Assembly (NCBI GenBank): GCA_963763475.1
Contig: CAVXOR010000002.1
Coordinates: forward strand, 248,001 to 312,000
From: AC-32 sp963763475
GTDB taxonomy: Bacteria > Actinomycetota > Thermoleophilia > Gaiellales > Gaiellaceae
Direction of reading: 5' to 3'
DNA: 64,000 bases
Below, one piece after another: positions 34,279 to 42,904 of the stretch (within the stretch, counting starts at the first letter, position 1; every line of letters begins with the position of its first letter). The position numbers and the translations under genes are program-made. The notes beneath the pieces are model-generated. The model was not told the origin of the DNA, did no database searches, and was given only the letters and a program-made list of their open reading frames with translations.

Positions 34279-35591
34279 CGCTCCGCCGCAGGCTGACTCT
34301 CGTGCTCGCGCTCGCGGTGGGCCTCTCGGGGATCGCGCTGGCCGCGGGCTCGTACTTCCTCGTTCGCCACAACCTGCTCTCGGACTCGGTCGACTCGAGC
34401 ATCGTGCAGACGCGGCGGAACCTCGTCGTCGCAGCGGCCTACCCCGACACCGGCGCGCTCGTCGACGCCTACAAGAGCCGCGGCGACTTCCTCACGGTCG
34501 CGACCCGCGGCGGTCGCACGTATCTCTCGAGCACGCGGGCTTCGCTGCGTTCGGTGCCGCCGGACCTGCGCGCGCTCGTCGACCGCGGCCAGCTCGGCTA
34601 CCAGCGCGCGACCGTCGGGGGCGACCGCTTCCTGGTCACCGGCGCCCCTGCCGCGAACGGGACGAAGCTCTACTTCTTCTTCCCGGAGAACGACGTGCGG
34701 CACGAGCTCGCGGTGCTGCGCAACGTCCTGCTCGGCGCCGTCGGGATCCTCGTCCTGCTCGCCGCGCTGGCCGGTGTCGTGCTGGCGCGCAGCGCCCTGC
34801 GCCCGGTTGCCCGGGCGAGCGCGGCGGCGCACTCCCTCGCCGAGGGCCTGCTCGAGACGCGCCTGCCCGTGGAGGGCCGGGACGAGTTCGGCGCCTGGGC
34901 GCAGTCGTTCAACGAGATGGCCGCGGCGCTCGAGGCGAAGATCGAGGCGCTTTCGGCTGCCCAGGCCCGCGAGCGCCGCTTCACCGCCGATGTGGCGCAC
35001 GAGCTGCGGACCCCGCTGACCGCACTGATGGGCGAGGCCTCGCTGCTGGCCGACCACCTCGAGAGCATGCCGCCCGAGTCGCGCCGCCCGGCGGAGCTGC
35101 TGATCGCCGACGTGGGTCGACTGCGCCGGCTCGTCGAGGACCTGATGGAGATCTCCCGCTTCGACGCGGGCGCCGAGAGCGTCCACGCCGAGGAGGTGGA
35201 TGTCGCCGCGCTCGTCCGGGCCGCGGTGCGGGCGCGCGGCTGGGAGGGCCGCGTGCGGATCGAGGGCGACGGCCTGCGCGTGACGAGCGACCCGCGCCGG
35301 CTGGAGCGGATCGTGGCCAACCTCGTCGACAACGCACTCGAGCACGGCGGCTCGTCGGTCTCGGTGCGCGTCGGCGAGGGCGAGATCGAGGTCGCCGACG
35401 ACGGTCCGGGGATCTCCCCCGAGCACCTGCCGCACGTCTTCGAGCGCTTCTACAAGGCTGACGCCTCGCGCAGCGGGGGCGGCACCGGCCTCGGCCTGGC
35501 AATCGCTCGCGAGAACGCGATCCTGCTGGGCAGCGAGCTGGCGGTCGCGAGCGAGCCTGGACAGGGCACGCGCTTCACTCTGCGGCTGTAG
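34275..35591 (+). CDS. Sensor histidine kinase
   Basis: 438 aa. Membrane helix ~7-29, an extracytoplasmic sensor of ~120 residues, second helix ~150-172 (LLGAVGILVLLAALAGVVLA), HAMP (RPVARASAAAHSLAEG), HisKA with phospho-His242 in DVAHELRTPLTAL, and HATPase with NLVDNALEHGG, VADDGPGISP, and GGGTGLGLAIARENA. Classic class I kinase. It is translationally coupled to the response regulator. The sensor domain is larger than a minimal loop but I do not recognise a ligand-binding fold. Confidence 0.95.
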   Translation: MTLRRRLTLVLALAVGLSGIALAAGSYFLVRHNLLSDSVDSSIVQTRRNLVVAAAYPDTGALVDAYKSRGDFLTVATRGGRTYLSSTRASLRSVPPDLRALVDRGQLGYQRATVGGDRFLVTGAPAANGTKLYFFFPENDVRHELAVLRNVLLGAVGILVLLAALAGVVLARSALRPVARASAAAHSLAEGLLETRLPVEGRDEFGAWAQSFNEMAAALEAKIEALSAAQARERRFTADVAHELRTPLTALMGEASLLADHLESMPPESRRPAELLIADVGRLRRLVEDLMEISRFDAGAESVHAEEVDVAALVRAAVRARGWEGRVRIEGDGLRVTSDPRRLERIVANLVDNALEHGGSSVSVRVGEGEIEVADDGPGISPEHLPHVFERFYKADASRSGGGTGLGLAIARENAILLGSELAVASEPGQGTRFTLRL

Positions 35592-35675
35592 CGAAACCGT
35601 TACGCGCCCGTCACGGGCACGTTGCTCCGCGGGTCGACGATGGCGATGCCAATGGAAACGCCAGAAGGAGCCGTG

Positions 35676-37076
35676 ATGTCCCGCTTGCTCGTCATCCTCG
35701 CCACTCTCGGGAGCGCGCTCGCGTTCCTGCTCGTCGCCACCGCCTCGGCCGGGCCGGCCGAAGCCATCATGCGCGTCAGCGTCTCGAGCGCCGGCGAGCA
35801 AGCAGACCGGGAGGCCTACGCCGTCGGCTTGAGCGGGAATGGCCGGCTCGTGCTGATCAACTCACAGGCGACCGACCTCGTCCCCGGCGACACGAACGAG
35901 CGCTGGGACGTCTTCCTGCACGACCGCTCGAGCGGCAAGACCGAGCGGATCAGCGTCTCGACCGGCGGCGCCCAGGGTCGCGCGACGCGCGATCCCTGGG
36001 GCGGCTCGATCGCAGGCGGGATCAGCGCCAACGGGCGCTACGTCGTCTTCCAGTCGGACGCGCCGAACCTCGTCTCCGGCGACACGAACCGCGTCGCCGA
36101 CGTCTTCCTGCACGATCGCGGGAGCGGCGTCACCGAGCGCGTCAGCGTCGGCGCGCACGGCCAGGGGAACGGCGCGAGCGGCTTCGCGACGATCACCGCC
36201 AACGGCCGCTACGTGGCCTTCGAGTCCGCAGCCTCGAACCTCGTCGGCCACGACACGAACCGCATCGTGGACGTCTTCGTCCGCGACCTCGCCACCGGCA
36301 AGACGTCGCGGGTGAGCGTTTCGAGCCGTGGCGCCCAGGCAGGGTGCAAGAGTTGGTGCGAGAGCACCCAGCCAGCGCTCAGCGCGAACGGCCGCTTCGT
36401 GGCGTTCGAGTCGTCGGCCACGAACCTCGTCCCCGGAGACACGAACAAGCTCGCCGACGTGTTCGTCCGCGACCGCCGCACCGGCCGCGTCGAGCGCGTC
36501 AGCGTCACCAGCAAGGGCAAGCAAGGCGGGGCCGATGGGACGAACAATGGCAGCAACGGCCCGTCGATCAGCGGTGACGGCCGCTACGTCGCCTTCCACT
36601 CGGCGGACTCGAACCTGGTGCCCGGCGACACGAACCGGACGTTCGACATCTTCGTCCACGACCGCAAGACCGGCCGGACGGCGCGCGTGAGCGTCAGCAG
36701 CGCCGGCCGCCAGGCGAACGGCGAGAGCGTCGGCGCGCCGAGCTTCAGCGCCGACGGCCGTTACGTCGCCTTCGGCTCGCTGGCGACGAACCTCGTCCCG
36801 AATGACGACCAGGCCAACGACATCATGGACGTCTTCGTCCGCGACCTGCGGGCCGCCACCACGACGATCGCCAGCCTCGGGGCCGCGGGCCAGCACGGCC
36901 TGGACTCGAGCGCGGTGAGCGGCATCGCCTTCAGCAGCGACGACCACGTGCTCGCCTTCTCCTCCTTCGCCTCGAACTTCGTCCCGGGCGACACCAACGG
37001 CACCGCTGACGCATTCCTGCGCGAGCTCAAGGGAAGCCGGTATTCGTCCGCCCGCGTCGAAGGGAAGCGGCGATGA
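35676..37076 (+). CDS. Secreted TolB/PD40-type beta-propeller protein
   Basis: 466 aa from ATG 35676 (AAGGAG five bases upstream). Signal peptide RLLVILATLGSALAFLLVATASAG. Then about eight repeats with the core NGRYVVFQS...ADVFLHDRxTGxTERVSVSS, each including a (N/S)LVxGDTN turn: PGDTNERWDVFLHD, SGDTNRVADVFLHD, GHDTNRIVDVFVRD, PGDTNKLADVFVRD and PGDTNRTFDIFVHD. This forms a WD40/PD40 beta-propeller. The gene's stop overlaps the GerMN ATG (ATGA), and both follow the two-component genes. In LpqB the same two domains (GerMN and propeller) occur in one chain. Confidence 0.88.
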   Translation: MSRLLVILATLGSALAFLLVATASAGPAEAIMRVSVSSAGEQADREAYAVGLSGNGRLVLINSQATDLVPGDTNERWDVFLHDRSSGKTERISVSTGGAQGRATRDPWGGSIAGGISANGRYVVFQSDAPNLVSGDTNRVADVFLHDRGSGVTERVSVGAHGQGNGASGFATITANGRYVAFESAASNLVGHDTNRIVDVFVRDLATGKTSRVSVSSRGAQAGCKSWCESTQPALSANGRFVAFESSATNLVPGDTNKLADVFVRDRRTGRVERVSVTSKGKQGGADGTNNGSNGPSISGDGRYVAFHSADSNLVPGDTNRTFDIFVHDRKTGRTARVSVSSAGRQANGESVGAPSFSADGRYVAFGSLATNLVPNDDQANDIMDVFVRDLRAATTTIASLGAAGQHGLDSSAVSGIAFSSDDHVLAFSSFASNFVPGDTNGTADAFLRELKGSRYSSARVEGKRR

Positions 37077-37945
37077 AGACCTGGCTTGCATTTGCCGGCG
37101 TGCTCGCGCTCGGGGCGCTCGGCTTCGCGCTGGCGGGTTGCGGCTCGGAGAACGCAGTCTCCCTCGGCAAGCCCAGCTCGGGCGCGGCGACCACCACCGC
37201 GCCCGAGCAGACCGGCACCGAGACCTCGAACCTCTCGCTCGAGGTCTGGTTCTCGCGCGACGACGGGCTCGTCGCGGTTCGGCGGACGCACGCGCCCACG
37301 CAGCTCGTCGCGACCGCGGCGATGAACGCGTTGCTCGACGGCCCGACCGCGGCGGAGCACTCGGCCGGCCTGGCGAGCGCCGTCCCCGAAGGCACGCGGC
37401 TGCTCGGGATCGCGATCCGCGACGGCCTGGCGACCGTCGACCTCACCTCGGAGTACCAGTCCGGCGGAGGCGCGCTCTCGATGCAGACGCGGCTCGGCCA
37501 GGTCGTCTACACGCTGACCCAGTTTCCGACCGTGCAGAAGGTGCGCTTCCGCCTCGACGGCTCCCCGGTCAACGTCTTCTCGAGCGAGGGCATCGTGCTC
37601 GACCATCCCGTCGGTCGCAGCGACTACGCCGAACTGGTCCCGGCAATCGTGGTCGACCAGCCGGCCGCCGACGACCGGGTCACGAGCCCGGTGACGGTGT
37701 CCGGCACGGCCAACGTGTTCGAGGCGAACGTGACCGTGGAAGTGCTCGACGCGAAGGGCAAGGTGGTCGGCAAGACGTTCACGACCGCGAGCTGCGGCAC
37801 CGGCTGCCGCGGCACTTACTCCGTGGACGTGACCTACAAGGTCGCGCAGGAGCAGCGCGGCACGATCGTCGTCCACGACGACGACGCAGCGGGCACCGGC
37901 ACCCCGCCGCACTCGGTGCGGGTCCCGGTCACGCTCGGGCCGTGA
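37073..37945 (+). CDS. GerMN-Gmad2 lipoprotein (LpqB-like GerMN half)
   Basis: 290 aa. Lipoprotein signal with lipobox ALAGCGS. Residues ~55-170 are a GerMN domain (VWFSRDDGLVAVRRTHA..., ATAAMNALLDGPTAAEHSAGLASAVPEGTRLLGIAIRDGLATVDLTSEY, MQTRLGQVVYTLTQFPTVQKVRFRLDG). Residues ~190-290 are a Gmad2 Ig-like domain (IVVDQPAADDRVTSPVTVSGTANVFEANVTVEVLD...). GerMN proteins occur in spore germination and in LpqB, the accessory lipoprotein of MtrAB. Two cysteines in SCGTGCRG may be disulfide-bonded. Its 3' end overlaps, convergently, the YcaQ-like gene. Confidence 0.9.
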   Translation: MKTWLAFAGVLALGALGFALAGCGSENAVSLGKPSSGAATTTAPEQTGTETSNLSLEVWFSRDDGLVAVRRTHAPTQLVATAAMNALLDGPTAAEHSAGLASAVPEGTRLLGIAIRDGLATVDLTSEYQSGGGALSMQTRLGQVVYTLTQFPTVQKVRFRLDGSPVNVFSSEGIVLDHPVGRSDYAELVPAIVVDQPAADDRVTSPVTVSGTANVFEANVTVEVLDAKGKVVGKTFTTASCGTGCRGTYSVDVTYKVAQEQRGTIVVHDDDAAGTGTPPHSVRVPVTLGP

Positions 37946-38921
37946 GCCACTGCTCGAGCTCCGCCATGGCCTCGCCGAGGCGGGAGGTGTCGCCCCACGC
38001 GCCGAGCAGCTCGAGCGTGCCGGTCTTGCGGTCGAAGCGCGGCTCGGCGCGGCCGACGACCTGGTCGCCGACGAGCAGCGGCAGCACGTAGTAGCCGTAC
38101 TCCCGCTTCGCCTTCGGCACGTACATCTCGAGCCGGTAGTGGAAGCCCCAGAGCGCCTCCGCGCGAGCGCGGTCCTTGATCAGCCCGTCGAAGGGCGAGA
38201 GGAGCGTCACGCGGTCCGAAACCGGCCCATCTGCGATGTCCGGGTGCGCACGCCATTCGCTGCGCTGCAGCCAGGCTCCCTGGCGCCGGCGACTGCGCTC
38301 CTCGAGCTCGCGCTCCGCCTCGCGCCACGGCAGCGTCTCCGTCTCGGGCCAGACCCGCTCCGGGAGATCCCAGAGCCGATGCGTGCCGGCGCGCCCGGCC
38401 ACCGCGATCTCGCCGCGGGCCGCGAGCAGGTCCATCATCAACCTCAGCTCGCCGCGCCCCCACCACCGGTGACGCTCGGCGTCGGCCGGCGGGTCGTACT
38501 TCAGGTCGCGCGAGAGCAGCGGCCCGTTCCGCTCGATCTCGCGGAGGACGTAGCGCCGCAGCCGCGCGTTCTCGCGCAGGAAGTCGCGTAACCAGTCGTC
38601 GCGCTTCAGCTTCCCGCCGCGCCGCCGCTTCGCCATGCGTGCCTTCTGCAACGGCAGGTCCTCGATCGGATAGACGAAGGCGTCGTACTCGAACAGCTTC
38701 CGCCTCTCCCAGAGCAGGCGGTCGAGCTCGCCGACGTCGAACGGGCCGAGCCGGCTGAAGAGGACGAGCTCCTGCGGCCTGGCCACGGTGGCGATCGGGT
38801 CGAGCTGCAGGAAGCCGAGCCGGCGGATCGTGTCGAGCACGTCCGTCGCCGCGCCGTCGAGCAGCTGGGCGCGCACGGCGACTCGCCGCGCCTCCTCCGG
38901 ACTCACCACCCGCGCGGTCAT
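37929..38921 (-). CDS. YcaQ/AlkX-family winged-helix DNA glycosylase-like protein
   Basis: 330 aa. The HTH_42/YcaQ family is recognised by EEARRVAVRAQLLDG, LGFLQLDPIATVARPQELVLFSRLGPFD, WERRKLFEYDAFVYPIEDLPLQKARM, RWWGRGELRLMMDLLAARGEIAVAGR and LLSPFDGLIKDRARAEALWGFHYRLEMYVPKAKREYGYYVLPLLVGDQVVGR. E. coli YcaQ unhooks interstrand crosslinks; the catalytic QxQ/QxD-type residue may be the Gln of FLQLDP. The ATG overlaps the NhaP stop. The role in DNA repair is inferred by family. Confidence 0.85.
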   Translation of the reverse strand: MTARVVSPEEARRVAVRAQLLDGAATDVLDTIRRLGFLQLDPIATVARPQELVLFSRLGPFDVGELDRLLWERRKLFEYDAFVYPIEDLPLQKARMAKRRRGGKLKRDDWLRDFLRENARLRRYVLREIERNGPLLSRDLKYDPPADAERHRWWGRGELRLMMDLLAARGEIAVAGRAGTHRLWDLPERVWPETETLPWREAERELEERSRRRQGAWLQRSEWRAHPDIADGPVSDRVTLLSPFDGLIKDRARAEALWGFHYRLEMYVPKAKREYGYYVLPLLVGDQVVGRAEPRFDRKTGTLELLGAWGDTSRLGEAMAELEQWLTARA

Positions 38922-40516
38922 ACGTCGAGTCGCGCGTCCTCGAGGTCGAGGTCACGGACGACGCGGCGCATCACGTCGTCCCCGATCGTGCCCTCGCGCC
39001 GCAGCTGGGTCACCGCCCGGCGCTCGGCGTCGAGCAGCTCGCGCCGCAGCCGCTGGTAGTCCTGCGAGCGCTGCTCGGCCACGCCGTCGGTCTCGGGGTC
39101 GAAGCGCGAGCTGAAGCGCTCCTGGCGGAAGCGATAGAGCCCGCGCGCGCGCTCGGCGGTGTCCTCGCGCACCCACTCCTCCTCGATCAGCTCGTCGAGG
39201 CGCTCGAGAGCCGCCTCCGCCGCGCGAATGCGCGCCTTCACCTCCTCCTTCTCGCCGATCCCGCCGTCGTCGAGGTCGAGCACGCGGATCAGCGGCGGCA
39301 GCGTCAGCCCCTGCAGGACGAGCGTGACGAAGATCACCCCGAAGGTGAGGAAGATGATCAGGTTGCGGTCGGGGAAGCTGCGGCCCCCGTCGGTCGTGAG
39401 CGGCAGCGCGAGCGCCGCTGCGAGCGAGACCGCGCCGCGCATCCCGGACCAGGCGATCACTGCCTTCGCCTGCCACGAGGGGGCCGGGTCGTCCAGCCGC
39501 GCCCGCCGGCTGACGAGGGCGATGAGGTAGGTGCCGAGCAGCCACGCGATTCTGGCGCCGATCACCACGGCGCTGACGAGAGCTGCGTAGCCGACGAGCT
39601 CCGCCGTCGAGCGGCCGGAAAGGCCGTCGAGGATCGCCGGCAGCTGCAGCCCGAGCAGGGCGAAGAGCAGCCCGTTCAGGAGCAGGAAGGCGATCTCCCA
39701 CACCGCCTGTCCCTGCAGGCGGGTCTGCACGGTCGTCAGCTCCGGCGTGTGCCAGCCCATGTAGATCCCGACCGTCACGGCGGCCAGCACCCCGGAGACG
39801 CCGAGCGCCTGGGCGGGCAGGTAGCCGAAGTAGCCGCTCAGGAGCGCGATCGTGATCTCGACCGGCGGGTTGTCGAGCCTGCGTCGCAGTTGCCGGATCA
39901 GGTAGCCGACGGCGAGGCCGACGCCGATCCCGCCGACGACGTTGAGCACGAAGTGCCAGCTTGCGTCGAAGAGCGAGAAGCTGCCCGTGACCACGGCGGC
40001 GACGGCGAAGCGGTAGGCGACGAGCGCGGTGCCGTCGTTGACGAGGCTCTCGCCCTCGATCAGCGCGACCAGGCGCGTGGGCAGCCCGAGCCGTTCGGCG
40101 ATCGCGCTCGAGGCGGTCGGGTCGGTCGGCGAGACGAGCGCCCCGAGCACGAAGGCCTCGGCCCAGCCGAGCCCGGAGATCACGGCGTGCGCTACGACCG
40201 CGACGGCCACCATCGTCACCAGCACGAGCCCGACGGCGAGGAGGCCGATCGCCTTCATGTTCGCCCGCAGCTCGCGTAGCGAGGTGAAGAAGGCGCCGCC
40301 GTAGAGCAGCGGTGGGAGCACGGCCACGAGGACGAGGTCGGGGTTCAGCTGCACGTCTGGGACTCCCGGCAGGAAGCCGAGCACCGCGCCTCCGAGCACC
40401 AGCACGATCGGGTACGGGATGCGCACGAACTGCGAGACCGCGAGTAGCAACAGTCCGGTCGCGAGCAGCGCCGCGAGCAGGGCGCTGTCTCCGGCGCTGA
40501 AGCTCAGCAGCAACAC
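38918..40516 (-). CDS. NhaP/CPA1-type Na+/H+ antiporter
   Basis: 532 aa with about twelve membrane helices. VLGGAVLGFLPGVPDVQLNPDLVLVAVLPPLLYGGAFFTSLRELR and FVLGALVSPTDPTASSAIAERLGLPTRLVALIEGESLVNDGTALVAYRFA carry the ion-translocation Asp-Pro/ND pairs. The PGMRGAVSLAAALALP-like helix appears as WSGMRGAVSLAAALALP. A ~100-residue acidic cytoplasmic C-terminal helix (EVKARIRAAEAALERLDELIEEEW...) is probably coiled coil and regulatory. It exchanges Na+ or K+ for H+. GTG start. Confidence 0.92.
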   Translation of the reverse strand: MLLLSFSAGDSALLAALLATGLLLLAVSQFVRIPYPIVLVLGGAVLGFLPGVPDVQLNPDLVLVAVLPPLLYGGAFFTSLRELRANMKAIGLLAVGLVLVTMVAVAVVAHAVISGLGWAEAFVLGALVSPTDPTASSAIAERLGLPTRLVALIEGESLVNDGTALVAYRFAVAAVVTGSFSLFDASWHFVLNVVGGIGVGLAVGYLIRQLRRRLDNPPVEITIALLSGYFGYLPAQALGVSGVLAAVTVGIYMGWHTPELTTVQTRLQGQAVWEIAFLLLNGLLFALLGLQLPAILDGLSGRSTAELVGYAALVSAVVIGARIAWLLGTYLIALVSRRARLDDPAPSWQAKAVIAWSGMRGAVSLAAALALPLTTDGGRSFPDRNLIIFLTFGVIFVTLVLQGLTLPPLIRVLDLDDGGIGEKEEVKARIRAAEAALERLDELIEEEWVREDTAERARGLYRFRQERFSSRFDPETDGVAEQRSQDYQRLRRELLDAERRAVTQLRREGTIGDDVMRRVVRDLDLEDARLDV

Positions 40517-40562
40517 GGGCCGAGCCTAGCGCTCCCCGCGCGCGTGAACGAGACTGCGGCGC

Positions 40563-41102
40563 GTGCGCGTCACCGCTCTGATCGTGGTCGCGCTGGCCTT
40601 GGCCGGATGCGACTCGGCGGCACCGCAGCGCTGGGCGCGGCCCCAGGTGGTGCGGCTCAGCTGGCACGAGAACTGCGGCACCCGCGCGAGGCCGCTGACG
40701 GTCACGACGCGGCGGTTGACGGTCGGCGAGCGGCGCTGGCGGGTCGAGCTCGCCTTCCGCAACGAGACGGGAGTGACGCTCGGCGTGCTGCGCCCGCACG
40801 CGGTCGACGAGACGCTGTTCGGGCTCGCGCCGTACCGGACGACCTCGTTCCGCGAGGTGCTGAAGCGCGCCGAGACCGCCGAGGCGAAGCCGCTGACCTA
40901 CGCCGACCGCTTCCGGCCCTCGAGGCCGCGGCTGTTCGCGCCGGACGAAGGCTGGTCGGGCACCTTCTCGGGCCCGGGCCGGGTGCCGCGCGGCGTGCCG
41001 ATCCGAGTCGTGCTCGGCCGCTTCGTGATCACCGGCAAGGTCCCGCGCGGGCTCTTCCGGGGCTTTCTCTGCGTCTCGGAGCGGTACGTCCGGTTGCGCT
41101 AG
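40563..41102 (+). CDS. Small putative lipoprotein of unknown function
   Basis: 179 aa, GTG start. Signal sequence with lipobox ALALAGCDS. The mature part is predicted beta-rich with one sequence pattern (RLTVGERRWRVELAFRNETGVTLGVLRPHAVDETLFGL), resembling uncharacterised actinobacterial lipoproteins. Three cysteines after the lipobox region (NCGT and FLCV) are few, so no obvious metal site. Divergent from NhaP and convergent with the glycoside hydrolase, with a 4-bp overlap. Confidence 0.65.
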   Translation: MRVTALIVVALALAGCDSAAPQRWARPQVVRLSWHENCGTRARPLTVTTRRLTVGERRWRVELAFRNETGVTLGVLRPHAVDETLFGLAPYRTTSFREVLKRAETAEAKPLTYADRFRPSRPRLFAPDEGWSGTFSGPGRVPRGVPIRVVLGRFVITGKVPRGLFRGFLCVSERYVRLR

Positions 41103-42370
41103 GGCACCACGACCGGGCGGCTGGCCGTCGCGGTCTGCAGCGAGACCACGCGGAAGCGCGTGCCGGCGGACGCCGAGACGACGCGCGTGTACGTGCCGGT
41201 CCGGTCGGTCAGGGCGGGAGCGCCGATGGGTGCCCAGCCGGCGGAGGTGAGGCGCTGCAGCTGATACGTCCGAGGCCCGAGCCCGGGGCGTACCTGGCCC
41301 CAGATCGTCGTTCGCGTGCCCGAACGGGAGGCCACCGCGATCGGGAGCATGAAGGAGTTGAAGCCGGGCTTGAACTGCCCGGTACTGGAGACCAGCCCGC
41401 TCTGCCAGCCGTTGGGCCGGCCCTCGTCGACGAGCATGAAGTGCACGAGCAGGTCGACGTACGGGGTCGCCGCCGCGCGCTGAGCCGCCTCGGCCACGTA
41501 CCGTCCCTGCGAGGCCCACGAGACGCCCTTCGGATCCGGTGGGTTCGTCTCGTAGCCGTACTCGGTCAGCCAGATCCGCTTCGGGCCGAAGTCCCGCTGT
41601 ACCTCGCGGACCAGCCTCGGCAGGTTCGCCATCGTCAGCACGCCCGTGCAGTAGCGGCAGACGCCTCGCGCGAAGGCGAACGGCGTCTCGCCGCGCGTGA
41701 CCGCGTAGGGGTGGTGGGAGTAGGCGTCGAGCCGCGCGTGGGCCGCGTGCATGCCGCGCATGAACGCGACCGGCGAGAGCCCGGTGCTCGTGGAACGCGG
41801 GGAGGTGGCGCCGCCCGCGACGCGATTCGCCGGGTTGAGCGCGTGCAGCGCGACGTAGGCCGGGTTGAGCAGTCGCTGCACGTAGAGCCGCGGCGAGTTC
41901 GGCGTCAGGAAAGACTGCAGGTTCGGCTCGTTCCAGATCTCCCACAGCCGCAGCCACGGATAGCGCTTGGCCACCGCCACCGCGAAGCCGGCGAGCGCGT
42001 ACTTGCTCGTCGGCACGGCGTTCGACGCGAGGCCGCCGGAGGCCCAGGCCGGCGTGCGCACGATCGTCGCGAGCACGGTCGTGCGGTGCGCGTGGAGGGC
42101 TCCAAGGGCGACGTCGAGGTCGGTCCAGTCGTAGGCCGGGTCGCCGGGGTTGGCCGCGTGCCTCGGCTTCGTCGGCGCGACCTGCCGCCAGTTGACCATG
42201 TAGCGCACGAGGCCGACTCCGAGCTGGTCGAGCGTCTCGAGCCGCAGCTCGAGCGACTGGCCCGCGCCGAAGTAGGCGTCGTCCTGGATCCCGAAGCGGA
42301 CGAACGGAGACGCCGAGGCGGTGGTGGTGACCAGCAGCGAGGCGGCGAGTGTGGCGAGCGCGAGCTTCAC
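41099..42370 (-). CDS. Secreted clan-A glycoside hydrolase
   Basis: 423 aa. Signal peptide KLALATLAASLLVTTTASA. A TIM-barrel follows: VRFGIQDDAYF, LDQLGVGLVRYMVNWRQVAP, TIVRTPAWASG, then the acid/base Glu148 in LWEIWNEPNLQSF and the nucleophile Glu270 in IWLTEYGYETNPP. Both lie at strand ends, as in clan GH-A (GH39/GH5-like). The C-terminal ~90 residues (WGQVRPGLGPRTYQLQRL...) look like a fibronectin/Ig-like beta sandwich. It likely cleaves a beta-linked polysaccharide or glycoconjugate outside the cell. Substrate is not deducible. Confidence 0.88.
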   Translation of the reverse strand: MKLALATLAASLLVTTTASASPFVRFGIQDDAYFGAGQSLELRLETLDQLGVGLVRYMVNWRQVAPTKPRHAANPGDPAYDWTDLDVALGALHAHRTTVLATIVRTPAWASGGLASNAVPTSKYALAGFAVAVAKRYPWLRLWEIWNEPNLQSFLTPNSPRLYVQRLLNPAYVALHALNPANRVAGGATSPRSTSTGLSPVAFMRGMHAAHARLDAYSHHPYAVTRGETPFAFARGVCRYCTGVLTMANLPRLVREVQRDFGPKRIWLTEYGYETNPPDPKGVSWASQGRYVAEAAQRAAATPYVDLLVHFMLVDEGRPNGWQSGLVSSTGQFKPGFNSFMLPIAVASRSGTRTTIWGQVRPGLGPRTYQLQRLTSAGWAPIGAPALTDRTGTYTRVVSASAGTRFRVVSLQTATASRPVVVP

Positions 42371-42427
42371 GGTCGAATTGTGGCAGGAGGAAGTCCGTGC
42401 ACTGGGCAGTTGTTGTAGCTTGCAGGT

Positions 42428-42904
42428 ATGACGTCGCGCTCACTGCGACCGCTCGCCGCCGAGCTCTCCACCTGCTGGCGCGAGCTCGGCTCGATCCTCG
42501 CCAGCCGCCGGCTGCACGCCTCGCTGCACCCCGAGCTGGGGACGAAGCTGACGCCCAGCAAGCTGCGCGCGCTCGAGCTGCTGGCCCAGCACGACGGCCT
42601 GCGGGTGGGTGAGCTGGCCGACCGCGTCGGCGTCGACGACACGACCGCGACGAGGCTCGTCGACCGGCTCGAGCAGCTCGGCCTGGCCGAGCGCCGCGGC
42701 GAGGAGGGCGACCGCCGCGCGATCCTGGTCGGGCTGACCGCTGAGGGCCGCGAGCTCGTCTCGGGCGTGGCCGCGCAGCGGCAGGAGTTCTTCGCGGACG
42801 TGCTGGCCTCGCTCGACGCCGAGGAGCGCGTGCAGCTCGTGCGGCTGACCGAGAAGGCGGCGCTGGCCCTGCGCACCCGCAGCCAGGAGCTGGCCACGCG
42901 GTGA
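42428..42904 (+). CDS. MarR-family transcriptional regulator
   Basis: 158 aa, ATG. Winged helix: TPSKLRALELLAQHDGLRVGELADRVGVDDTTATRLVDRLEQLGLAERRGEEGDRRAILVGLTAEGRELV is a textbook MarR DNA-binding region including the DxRxxxVxLT wing. N- and C-terminal helices form the dimer interface. Its TGA overlaps the GTG of the ABC ATPase. It probably represses or senses the drug-export operon that follows, since MarR-ABC linkage is common. Ligand unknown. Confidence 0.92.
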   Translation: MTSRSLRPLAAELSTCWRELGSILASRRLHASLHPELGTKLTPSKLRALELLAQHDGLRVGELADRVGVDDTTATRLVDRLEQLGLAERRGEEGDRRAILVGLTAEGRELVSGVAAQRQEFFADVLASLDAEERVQLVRLTEKAALALRTRSQELATR

